A stretch of DNA of 64,000 bases, taken from positions 985,501-1,049,500 of the forward strand of contig JAPDOI010000116.1 in assembly GCA_029168955.1 (NCBI GenBank), read 5' to 3'. Made by a program: the position numbers and the translations under genes. Source of the DNA: Aplectana chamaeleonis (lineage: Eukaryota; Nematoda; Chromadorea; Rhabditida; Cosmocercidae). Every line of letters starts with the position of its first letter. Positions within the stretch are counted from its first letter, which is position 1. This document shows positions 61,701-62,411 of this stretch, one piece after another. The notes below the pieces were generated by a model. That model had not been told where the DNA came from. It saw only the letters and a list, made by a program, of their open reading frames with translations, and did no database searches.

Positions 61701-62345
61701 ACCGTCAAAACTTACAATTTTTGGTGGGCCATAACTCCGTTCGTAGTGGGTTCTGAGCGATTACGAAAACACCAATGTGATCAGCGTGAAATTCTCTCCA
61801 AACTGAGCAGAAAAACTGAAAAACGGTTCCGAGGTTGTACTGTGCCTTTAAGGGTGAGCCAAACTCCCGATCGAACTAGAAGGAAAAGCGCCGCGTTCCC
61901 AATTGTCCTGAGAGAGCTAGGGTTAGACGGTTGCTCTCCCACAGGACCACGGCAGGGACGTGGAAATTTTTCAACTTCTAAGAATTCGGGAAGTGGGACG
62001 TACAAATTTTGGATTGAAAATGGAAATTTGGGTGGATACATGGAATTCCTACTGATACACTCTCCTGCTTCGGTGGGCCGCATTCTGATAGACCGACAAC
62101 TGCATAGCCTTTACATTGCTAGGAACTGCCGACTTTTCGGTTTACGCACTAAAAACGAAATGGCTAGATGAGCCTTGCAGTGAAAAGTCGAAATTCTGCA
62201 ATACTTGCGAAACTGTAAAATTTATATTTTAGTAATCCATGTGAAAGAATCCGGTCTTGGTCAAATAGCCTTCAGTGTCGTGCCGTGTGCAGCCGGTTTT
62301 CTGCCGTATCCATCTGTCTCGGTGTACTGCTGTAATACTATTGGG
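22668..62345 (+). CDS. TRAPPC10: TRAPPC10 / Trs130 homologue, TRAPPII complex subunit (23 exons)
   Basis: Exons: 22668-22794, 25999-26055, 27095-27216, 28328-28508, 30226-30340, 30409-30525, 32843-33063, 33128-33274, 33329-33567, 33625-33768, 40062-40178, 40235-40457, 40517-40681, 40748-40916, 46991-47103, 52726-52866, 52992-53086, 54038-54215, 54749-54856, 55438-55521, 58882-58976, 60443-60525, 62233-62345. All phases agree, giving 1051 codons without a stop; human TRAPPC10 is about 1260. From family knowledge it is the large scaffold of TRAPPII, a Golgi/endosome tether and Rab activator. Matches follow family order: 'IAFLHV', 'WLIIVDSTRAKEKKNRT', 'ELARLYWSLGAFELALLLYD', 'LLAGVVQLVNVTV', 'RAGTPCDLVISL', 'FSVVPCAAGFLPYPSVSV'. 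The final exon is probably past 64000. Small introns are 54-68 bp; the large ones hold transposons. Confidence 0.88.
22859..24290. mobile_element. 1.4-kb foldback with AGTATAGCAACAC words
   Basis: A nearly complete palindrome about 23600-23680 as its loop. CGACGCAGAAGTATAGCAACAC at 23034 mirrors GTGTTGCTATACTTCTGCGTCG near 24200, and the arms continue through ACTCCGATTTTCCCATTTTG / CAAAATGGGAAAATCGGAGT. A further AGTATAGCAACAC copy is at 22871. A relative spans 62412 to the window end. Confidence 0.85.
24529..24926. mobile_element. hAT-like element, CAGGGTCAAGC family, copy 3, perfect 8-bp duplication
   Basis: CAGGGTCAAGCTGGGCGTTGCG to CCGCTTGACCCTG, flanked by CTTCCGCT on both sides (24521-24528 and 24927-24934). 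The interior has poly-C runs and lacks coding capacity. The 8-bp duplication and CAGGG ends fit the hAT superfamily. Confidence 0.88.
24960..25560 (+). pseudogene. RTE-like retrotransposon 3' fragment
   Basis: Frames read 'CDRKMPDHLKSKI', 'RTVVRLVALYAAECWPATKE', 'GVMETKML' and, after a stop, 'LREFRLRWYGHVLRAG', 'GKRRKGRPRQRWLDTLHTD' and 'RKADPALERDK'. These are the classic C-terminal signatures of nematode RTE-type endonuclease/reverse transcriptase proteins. At least two in-frame stops and one frame change show it is dead. It ends TGAGGAAGAAGAAGG, an RTE-like short repeat tail. In a TRAPPC10 intron, sense strand. Confidence 0.85.
25780..25945. repeat. inverted repeat with GAAACTAGTTGG ends
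   Basis: TGAAACTAGTTGGGGGGGGG at 25788 faces CCCCCTCCAACTAGTTTCA at 25920, and GTACTCAAGATTCAT faces ATGAATCTTGAGCGC. A short hairpin element. Confidence 0.6.
25999..26055 (+). CDS. TRAPPC10: TRAPPC10 exon
   Basis: Acceptor ATTTTAG, donor GTTAGT; 19 codons, SVDEYRTSVRHNVSEWFAK, the counterpart of 'TEVYKATVKDDLTKWQ'. It is isolated by a 3.2-kb repeat-filled intron on its left. Confidence 0.85.
26737..27014. mobile_element. TA MITE family M, copy 5
   Basis: CTGTGCTTATCTGGGCCAAA to TTTGACCCAGATAAGCACAG, flanked by TA. In the TRAPPC10 intron 26056-27094. Confidence 0.87.
27095..27216 (+). CDS. TRAPPC10: TRAPPC10 exon
   Basis: Acceptor ATTTAG, donor GTTAGA. It encodes 'VQWLIIVDSTRAKEKKNRT' and 'LMERLKHDFSKHTS', a hallmark N-terminal TRAPPC10 segment ('DWLIVIVENDAKKKNKTN'). 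The phase-2 end joins the next exon's first G. Confidence 0.92.
27217..28327. other. TRAPPC10 intron without recognised element
   Basis: Holds a poly-C run near 27710 next to a fragment of the 'ATTCGTGCTCAGC' foldback family (about 27665-27735). Otherwise nothing was recognised. Confidence 0.4.
28328..28508 (+). CDS. TRAPPC10: TRAPPC10 exon
   Basis: Acceptor CATTTAG, donor GTGAGC. It encodes 'FMGLVQAVQAALLTHLDVL' and 'NVKEKYTDVKWSLSAYCSST', aligning with 'FLTKLRTLLLMSFTKNLGKF...LREKRTEPGWSFCEYF'. Confidence 0.9.
28630..29040. other. GC-rich intronic stretch
   Basis: GC-rich with an open minus-strand frame (28641-29063) that lacks recognisable domains and runs into the adjacent MITE. I regard it as repeat sequence; no function is assigned. 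Confidence 0.35.
29045..29322. mobile_element. TA MITE family M, copy 6
   Basis: TTGTCGTTCTCTGGGCCAAA to CGGCAGAGAGAAGCACAG, flanked by TA. The left terminus is mutated (TTGTCGTT for CTGTGCTT). Confidence 0.85.
29323..30225. other. TRAPPC10 intron with GC-rich repeat remnants
   Basis: Contains CTCGGCATCCCGATGCGGGT near 29657, a motif shared with the GCGGGCGGATCGC elements at 12.4 and 15.9 kb, and a GGCCGGC-rich block at 29920-30040. No gene. Confidence 0.4.
30226..30340 (+). CDS. TRAPPC10: TRAPPC10 exon
   Basis: Acceptor TTTTAG, donor GTAAGT. It encodes 'MELARLYWSLGAFELALLLY' 'DDLDEYLFGIV', equivalent to 'EELAFVFEMLQQFEDALVQYDELD' in the family. The internal Met is not a start. Confidence 0.93.
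30409..30525 (+). CDS. TRAPPC10: TRAPPC10 exon
   Basis: After a 68-bp intron (acceptor TTCCAG), with the donor GTGAGG. Read in phase it gives 'SLRTASLPFRSLYSYFQQPK' and 'LDCKKDHSLV', matching the 'LLDLRSYLFSRQ' region. Confidence 0.85.
30940..31090. repeat. GCGGTCGCGTAGCG hairpin
   Basis: GGGCGGTCGCGTAGCGGCAC (30960) faces GTCGCTACGCGACCGCTCGC (31053). The same word pair appears in hairpins at 54990-55335 and 59650-59790. Confidence 0.6.
31845..32220. mobile_element. palindromic MITE (GGTTGGCGCAAACTCGG family) split by a TA MITE
   Basis: Left part ACTTTGCGTTCCTGATTGTG...GCGTTGGCGCAAATCCGGTGC and right part TATGTTATAGCACATGCGCA...ACCAGGAATGCCCAG are the two halves of the element seen whole at 3492-3646. 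Family M copy 7 lies between them. Confidence 0.75.
31896..32155. mobile_element. TA MITE family M, copy 7 (nested)
   Basis: CCGTGCTTCTCTGGGCCAAA to GGCCCAGAGAAGCGCAG. The right flank TA is kept, the left one is mutated. It replaces the CCTATGTTATAGC junction of the older MITE. Confidence 0.85.
32235..32485. mobile_element. GCAACAGCAG palindromic MITE, copy 2
   Basis: CTCAGGCGATTCTCGGCCCC mirrors GGGGCCGAGAATCGTCTGAG. The centre has CACTGCTGTTGC / GCAACAGCAGTGG. Complete copy. Confidence 0.8.
32843..33063 (+). CDS. TRAPPC10: TRAPPC10 exon
   Basis: Acceptor TTTTTTCAG, donor GTGAGC. It encodes 'AAIRHFLVAQQILLSLTQYN' and 'DFAALVLRYTNRVLGIALDQ', a helical (TPR-like) region. The 2.3-kb intron on its left contains a nest of MITEs. 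Confidence 0.88.
33128..33274 (+). CDS. TRAPPC10: TRAPPC10 exon
   Basis: 64-bp intron before it; acceptor TTTCCAG, donor GTAGGT. It encodes 'ARLACWSLVFSNEALHIAGL' and 'SAVCGIQMQRFFS'; 49 codons in phase 0. Confidence 0.88.
33329..33567 (+). CDS. TRAPPC10: TRAPPC10 exon
   Basis: 54-bp intron before it; acceptor GTTTTCAG, donor GTGGGT. It encodes 'SSVCEWLSDDASGSGEFLQE', 'LTKVHEAATATLLQYGRSR' and 'HLGWKMAEWMR', aligned with the family segment around 'FEKHYLDLSHATIEMYTSIGR..SAKFVGKDLAEFYM'. Confidence 0.9.
33625..33768 (+). CDS. TRAPPC10: TRAPPC10 exon
   Basis: 57-bp intron before it; acceptor ATTCCAG, donor GTAGTG. It encodes 'ALPFELRFVSSLLESGTRPQ' and 'MKGVVPFLKDDIDFE'. The 6.3-kb intron that follows carries the antisense LINE copy C. 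Confidence 0.88.
33895..34545. mobile_element. foldback with GAGCACGTGC words
   Basis: GCATTCAATGCGTGTCGAATATGC at 33948 mirrors GCATATTAGACACGCGTTGAATGC near 34490. Inside, variants of GAGCACGTGCTCC recur. It lies between the exon at 33768 and LINE copy C. Confidence 0.65.
34606..38145 (-). pseudogene. LINE copy C: nearly full-length PHD-EN-RT retrotransposon, antisense in TRAPPC10 intron
   Basis: Read on the minus strand. 38145-36868: a Leu-rich N-terminus, a 2A-like AGVERNPGP (residues 81-89), a Cys/His PHD-like finger (residues 95-140: C95, C98, C111, C114, H119, C122, H136, C140), and an AP endonuclease with E188, 'FAGDFNAH' (D294, N296), 'SPDISLVSS' and 'SSDHIP'. A frameshift near 36960 leads to the RT (36964-35669) with 'VALDLTKAFDTV', 'GVPQGGVISPALFSLYLEDL' and, after another shift, 'VDADDITILC'. 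The RT-distal domain ends in 'CPDCGSLGHTTEHLFEC' (about 34725-34775). Stops (near 36238 and 35896) and frameshifts make it inactive. The 3' end is an AAG repeat. The domain set and tail suggest the CR1/Jockey group. Confidence 0.9.
37708..38145 (-). CDS. LINE N-terminal region: 2A-like motif plus PHD-like finger
   Basis: The start is uncertain: an ATG at 38145 or the ATG immediately before AGVERNPGP (37908). The hydrophobic run 'CWLAAALLRILLQM' precedes the motif, then a Cys/His finger starts at 'YSCATCGKDV'. The consensus for 2A is D(V/I)ExNPGP; here Gly replaces the Asp. Confidence 0.7.
38160..38940. other. TRAPPC10 intron, AT-rich, no gene
   Basis: No recognised coding segment. Between the 5' end of LINE copy C and the hairpin MITEs near 39 kb. 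Confidence 0.4.
38942..39196. mobile_element. two adjacent GGCCGGGATCATACTTCC-type hairpins
   Basis: Unit one (about 38942-39058) runs from GGCCTAGTGCATAGTTCCCGC to CGAAGTATACACTAGGCC. Unit two (about 39066-39196) runs from AAGGCCAGGGTTCATACTTCC to GGGAAGTGTGGTCCCGGCCT. Both have TATCGAT cores. They share no obvious spacer. Confidence 0.65.
39570..40025. mobile_element. foldback, GTTATTTGGGGCGCT family
   Basis: GGGATTATTTGGGGCGCTAAACACGAATATAAGG (39678) mirrors CATATTCGTGTTCAGCGCCCCAAATAACG (39806). The right end CTGGAATGAGTTCCTAG resembles other family ends. It sits just left of the exon at 40062. Confidence 0.65.
40062..40178 (+). CDS. TRAPPC10: TRAPPC10 exon
   Basis: Acceptor CTTTTCAG, donor GTGAGT. 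Phase joins 33768. It encodes 'LLLYRLYIAVNDSDEVGRKR' and 'AQLTGKKLEKTL'. Confidence 0.88.
40235..40457 (+). CDS. TRAPPC10: TRAPPC10 exon
   Basis: 56-bp intron before it; acceptor ATTGCAG, donor GTGGGT. It encodes 'FTPIVQLPNGRVSIDFELTS', 'FPIPIPNFCLRVKLREVDQ' and 'EPVYDVHFS', beta-rich, like the family's 'VHVGGVLCVEITMYSQMPVP'. Confidence 0.92.
40517..40681 (+). CDS. TRAPPC10: TRAPPC10 exon
   Basis: 59-bp intron before it; acceptor GATTCAG, donor GTAGGT. 55 codons including a basic Ser/Arg stretch 'NYRRKSASRSKSPVVGRPAE' and 'LVLTCSSDQVVSPGRNEI', close to the family 'LRCSHVTLEPGANQI'. Confidence 0.9.
40748..40916 (+). CDS. TRAPPC10: TRAPPC10 exon
   Basis: 66-bp intron before it; acceptor GGTTTTAG, donor GTGGGT. 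It encodes 'GLVKARGCFLLDSVQATLFN' and 'LITIFVQSTPNKLWIDE', equivalent to the 'TYTLRQLCASVGSVWFVLPH' to 'QPQLHVE' region. A 6-kb intron follows. Confidence 0.9.
41076..43014. mobile_element. hAT-like non-autonomous element H2 with iterated TTCGAAT words
   Basis: Termini TATAGTTGTGC and GCACAACTATA, flanked by a perfect 8-bp duplication CTGTCCGG (41068-41075, 43015-43022). The left subterminal region (41103-41300) repeats GAATGAATATATTCGACTT about every 45 bp. The right one (42770-42935) repeats GATAGTCGATTTCGAATAAT four times at a period near 41 bp. No transposase was found in the 1.9 kb. The middle contains a GCACGATT-type palindrome at 42285-42450. Confidence 0.85.
42285..42450. repeat. palindrome related to 21340-21535
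   Basis: TTCCGGCCCGCAATTGTGGAC faces its diverged complement GCGATTGCGGACCAGAGA, with GTGCTGGGACGAAGG near the centre. Inside H2. Confidence 0.5.
43165..43570. other. intronic DNA with no supported gene
   Basis: Moderately GC-rich. Open frames exist on the minus strand but carry no recognisable domain and extend into the repeats on both sides. Confidence 0.4.
43582..43877. mobile_element. hAT-like non-autonomous element H4 with iterated TTCCGAAACC words
   Basis: Ends TAGGGATGACGGA and (complement) CAGGGATGAGCGGA. Flanks GTGTGCGC (43574-43581) and GTGTGGGC (43878-43885) agree at 7 of 8 bases. The interior is built from CGCGTTCCGAAAACCGC-type words in both orientations. 296 bp, no coding. Confidence 0.8.
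44176..44330. mobile_element. GGCCGGGATTGTACTTCC hairpin MITE, partial
   Basis: GAGGCCGGGATTGTACTTCC at the left, with GGCGCAATGTTTACCATTCA and an ATCGACCGAAAATCGAT core as in the other copies. The right arm is diverged. Confidence 0.5.
44647..46402. mobile_element. GCGCGTTTGCGC-rich MITE carrying a nested hAT-like insertion
   Basis: Left end CCAGGGGCGGCATTAAG, right end CTTAATACCGCCCC. Both 300-bp shoulders are filled with AGCGCGTTTGCGC and CAAACGCGC words. H3 (45438-45740) sits in its middle. The right end runs straight into the mariner remnant. Confidence 0.75.
45438..45740. mobile_element. hAT-like non-autonomous element H3 with iterated TTCGAACGAACG words
   Basis: Termini TATAGTTGTACAA and TGTACAACTATA, with a perfect 8-bp duplication CTATAAAG (45430-45437, 45741-45748). 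The whole 303-bp interior is about five turns of a roughly 39-bp unit such as AATTTCGAACGAACGGAATT. It shares ends but not the internal word with H2. Confidence 0.9.
46403..46965 (+). mobile_element. internally deleted mariner element
   Basis: Perfect 28-bp terminal repeats starting CCAGGTTGTCCAATAATTCT enclose 563 bp; full mariners are about 1.3 kb. The left repeat joins directly to the C-terminal half of the transposase. A TA follows the right end, but the base pair expected before the left end is not TA. Confidence 0.9.
46408..46878 (+). pseudogene. mariner transposase, C-terminal half (DD34D)
   Basis: It encodes 'WWDTKGMLYFELLP', 'HDNARPHVAKETQQ' and 'HPPYSPSLAPSDYHLF', ending 'VVDNCGD'. 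The two catalytic Asp residues are separated by exactly 34 residues, the mariner spacing. The N-terminal DNA-binding domain and the first catalytic Asp are absent, so it cannot be active. The frame is open over about 150 codons and strikingly GC-rich compared with its surroundings. Confidence 0.93.
46991..47103 (+). CDS. TRAPPC10: TRAPPC10 exon next to a mariner remnant
   Basis: Acceptor CTGTTTAG, donor GTGTGT. It encodes 'DLLAGVVQLVNVTVEAGSTV' and 'VDVRAEPSEGIEFM', matching 'DSLLAGIPQRVKFTVTTG'. Only 25 bp separate it from the right end of the mariner element, so the whole polypyrimidine tract sits in that gap. Confidence 0.92.
47104..48136. other. TRAPPC10 intron between exon 46991 and LINE copy D
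   Basis: Open frames at 47510-47910 were examined as possible exons (for example a segment 'LPSAQLLVPIRIESSLGTPG'), but the flanking exons join directly in phase 0 with good alignment. The last part (about 48040-48130) is a partial copy of the hairpin at 58491-58712. Confidence 0.4.
48137..49676 (+). pseudogene. LINE copy D: internally deleted PHD-EN-RT retrotransposon
   Basis: It starts in the endonuclease ('EECDLVILNDDQPTLLPANG', 'SSPDITLVSS'), jumps near 48297 to 'VIRRAMKAAIP' and again near 48385 to the RT finger/palm ('HGFKRLHSTTTALLEITSYA', 'VALDLTKAFDTVN'), loses RT motifs B and C at about 48720, then continues through 'RFPKLLGLVLDPSFKFQKN' to the C-terminal 'CSDCGTIGHDTAH' and ends GGCTGCAAAGAAGAAGAAG. 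The open frame 48397-49641 spans the deletions, which suggests the deletions are in phase. Sense orientation in TRAPPC10 intron 47104-52725. Confidence 0.9.
50052..50602. mobile_element. 0.55-kb foldback, CTAGGGACTGATCC ends
   Basis: CTAGGGACTGATCCCAGCAC (50054) mirrors CGGATCAGTCCCTAG (50583). The arms include TGTTTTGGGGCGAGGAACACGAAT and ATTCGTGTTGGGCGTCCCAAA, the motif shared with 17.26-18.52 and 39.57-40.03 kb. Confidence 0.75.
50685..51159. mobile_element. TTAA-target MITE, copy 2
   Basis: AGGCTCAGTACACCCTCAGA to TGGGTGTCCTGTACT. The right flank TTAA is intact, the left is TCAA. Strongly similar to 4951-5434 throughout. Confidence 0.8.
51170..51985. other. TRAPPC10 intron, no supported gene
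   Basis: An open frame at 51166-51717 (183 codons) has no recognised domain. The GCCCTCAGGG(C/T)AT word occurs twice (51648, 51791). Not called as a gene. Confidence 0.4.
51987..52265. mobile_element. TA MITE family M, copy 8
   Basis: CTGTGCTTATCTGGGCCAAA to TTTGGCTCAGAGAAGCACAG, flanked by TA. Confidence 0.87.
52275..52495. mobile_element. MITE with GTCCGTGGTTTGC ends, copy 1
   Basis: AAGTCCGTTGTTTGCTTCCTCA mirrors TTGAGTAGGCAAACCACGGAC. Inside are repeated CAATCTCACCCGCCG / GGTGAGATTTAAA words. The second copy is at 57520-57732. Confidence 0.75.
52726..52866 (+). CDS. TRAPPC10: TRAPPC10 exon
   Basis: Acceptor TTTTCCAG, donor GTTTGT. It encodes 'VWSSNVQFDVPQLGPGARHT' 'FELALCLL', matching 'VTSISLPVAPAYHVIEFELEVL'. 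The 5.6-kb intron before it contains LINE copy D. Confidence 0.9.
52992..53086 (+). CDS. TRAPPC10: TRAPPC10 exon
   Basis: Acceptor TTACAG, donor GTGAGT. It encodes 'ICCEWFGRVWSLELTFVALL' 'IMTSTTSMLEN', the counterpart of 'IDCPWSIYSTVIALTFSVPFRTTHSLLSSG'. Confidence 0.9.
53112..53945. repeat. GC-rich minisatellite GACGCGGAGGAGATGCGG in a TRAPPC10 intron
   Basis: About 830 bp built from 9-12 bp words (GACGCGGAGGAG, ATGCGGGGAGAA, CGCGGGAGA, GGGGCTGTCACGGGG). Higher-order copying is visible: a block starting GGATAGGTTGTGAAAGACGC occurs at 53441 and 53643 (202 bp apart), and one starting GATAGATGCGGGGCTGTCAC at 53299 and 53818 (519 bp apart). Long open frames on both strands are artefacts of the stop-free repeat. 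It fills the 951-bp intron 53087-54037. Confidence 0.9.
54038..54215 (+). CDS. TRAPPC10: TRAPPC10 exon
   Basis: Acceptor TCTTTCAG, donor GTAGAG. It encodes 'TLFELEIARAVGHAEEWTVE' and 'NLLGRLINEEFEVIFLNKIV'. The minisatellite intron lies to its left. Confidence 0.85.
54320..54672. repeat. cluster of GCCGCCGAGCAGCGCG hairpins
   Basis: Two or three adjacent palindromes with CGGCGCGGTGGAGTGCAATC and GTATAAACGACCCCTTATGC words, matching the cluster at 14425-14945. In the intron between exons 54038 and 54749. Confidence 0.6.
54749..54856 (+). CDS. TRAPPC10: TRAPPC10 exon
   Basis: Acceptor TTCTTTCAG, donor GTATTT. It encodes 'IPNVVSSLVWVLPLAGELPI' 'SHRLAIDYRVKPTK', equivalent to 'YSKQSVFFVWELKW...LHCRFSVGFSP'. 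Confidence 0.9.
54985..55335. repeat. GCGGTCGCGTCGCGG inverted repeat
   Basis: GCGGGCGGTCGCGTCGCGGCA (54989) faces GTGACGCGACCGCTCGCGC (55306). A short frame at 55171-55230 preceded by TTTTCAG looks exon-like but breaks the family alignment and ends in a stop. Confidence 0.6.
55438..55521 (+). CDS. TRAPPC10: TRAPPC10 exon
   Basis: Acceptor ATTTTAG, donor GTGAGT. 28 codons ending 'LDKLYSYHETFDLHVPK', continuing into the exon at 58882 like 'SLKPYTYEFKVENFFTLYNVKAE'. Confidence 0.88.
55867..56323. mobile_element. TTAA-target MITE, copy 3 (opposite orientation)
   Basis: AGGCACAGGACACCCAAAAA to GGGTGTACTGTGCCT, flanked by TTAA on both sides. Inverted relative to copies 1 and 2. In the TRAPPC10 intron 55522-58881. 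Confidence 0.85.
56335..56935. mobile_element. GCGGCACTATCGCGG foldback
   Basis: CCGCTGCGGCAGATTTCGCT...CTCGGAGAGAATTTGCCGC on the left faces GGAGCCGCAGCGGCAATTTCTCTC on the right. Multiple GCCGCGATAGTTCC / GGCACTATCGCGG words. Confidence 0.6.
56936..57519. other. intronic DNA, no gene
   Basis: Includes a probable short inverted repeat around 57000-57180 (AATTTGGCCCCGAAACAATGG, GCCGCACTGTATCGG). No coding segment of the host gene was found. Confidence 0.35.
57520..57732. mobile_element. MITE with GTCCGTGGCTTGC ends, copy 2
   Basis: GGTCCGTGGCTTGCTTCTTCA mirrors TTGAGGAAGCGAGCCATGGAC. TTTAAATCTCACC / GGTGAGATTTGAA words inside. Confidence 0.75.
57733..58490. other. intronic DNA, no gene
   Basis: AT-rich. 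No conserved segment was seen; an acceptor-donor pair near 58265-58330 was inspected and gives no family match. Confidence 0.35.
58491..58712. mobile_element. palindromic MITE, TCTGGCGAAACACAAGCACG family
   Basis: ACTCACACACTCCTAGTTTTCCACCAGACC faces GGTCTGGCGAAACACAAGCACGAGTG. CCAGTTCTCAAACGAC and TGTCCCGAAACGCC parts recur inverted near 48040-48130. Confidence 0.6.
58882..58976 (+). CDS. TRAPPC10: TRAPPC10 exon
   Basis: Acceptor CTTTCAG, donor GTAATT. It encodes 'VGYELCAQMLSQQPGAQLCR' 'AGTPCDLVISL', matching 'IFPPSGMEYCRTGSLCSLEVLI', a diagnostic C-terminal segment. Confidence 0.92.
59103..59328 (+). other. ambiguous open stretch, possibly an extra TRAPPC10 exon
   Basis: An acceptor-like CTTCCAG precedes 59103 and the frame that would continue from 58976 stays open, but a different frame starting at 59159 ('LYTPREELSVPPFAALIPLG') looks more protein-like. 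Neither aligns with the family, and 58976 joins directly to 60443 in phase with a good alignment. I do not include it in the gene. Confidence 0.3.
59330..59608. mobile_element. TA MITE family M, copy 9
   Basis: CTGTGCTTATCTGGGCCAAA to TTTGGCCCAGAGAAGCACAG, flanked by TA. Confidence 0.88.
59650..60215. repeat. GC-rich hairpin cluster, GCGGTCGCGCTGCGG family
   Basis: GGGCGGTCGCGCTGCGGTACC (59659) faces GCGTCGCAATGCGACCGCGC (59760). Further GGTACGC(A/C)TTG words follow to about 60190. Between TRAPPC10 exons 58882 and 60443. Confidence 0.5.
60443..60525 (+). CDS. TRAPPC10: TRAPPC10 exon
   Basis: Acceptor TTTTCAG, donor GTGGGT. It encodes 'VEILYIVLDADEKLWKVTER', the counterpart of 'TKLMYEVVDNSSNWAVCGK'. 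Confidence 0.9.
60894..61847. mobile_element. two TTAA-target MITEs in inverted tandem (copies 4 and 5)
   Basis: Copy 4 is 60894-61364 (AGGCACAGTCCAACC to GAGCTCGGACTGTATCT) and copy 5 is 61369-61847 (AGGACACAGTCCAAGCTCG to GTTGTACTGTGCCT). TTAA stands at the left end, the junction (61365-61368) and the right end. Because copy 5 is inverted, the 0.95-kb unit folds into a long hairpin. Diverged from copies 1-3. Confidence 0.82.
62233..62345 (+). CDS. TRAPPC10: TRAPPC10 exon, near C-terminus
   Basis: Acceptor ATTTTAG, donor GTAAGA. It encodes 'GLGQIAFSVVPCAAGFLPYP' 'SVSVYCCNT', matching 'RVHMEVMPLFAGYLPLPDVRL' near the C-terminus of the family. A real donor rather than a stop ends it, so at least one further exon lies beyond the window or inside the foldback. 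Confidence 0.92.
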
Positions 62346-62411
62346 GTAAGACAGTTTCATTAGAAGATATCACTTGTTGGTTTTGGAAGCTAAAATAACC
62401 GTGGCAACATA

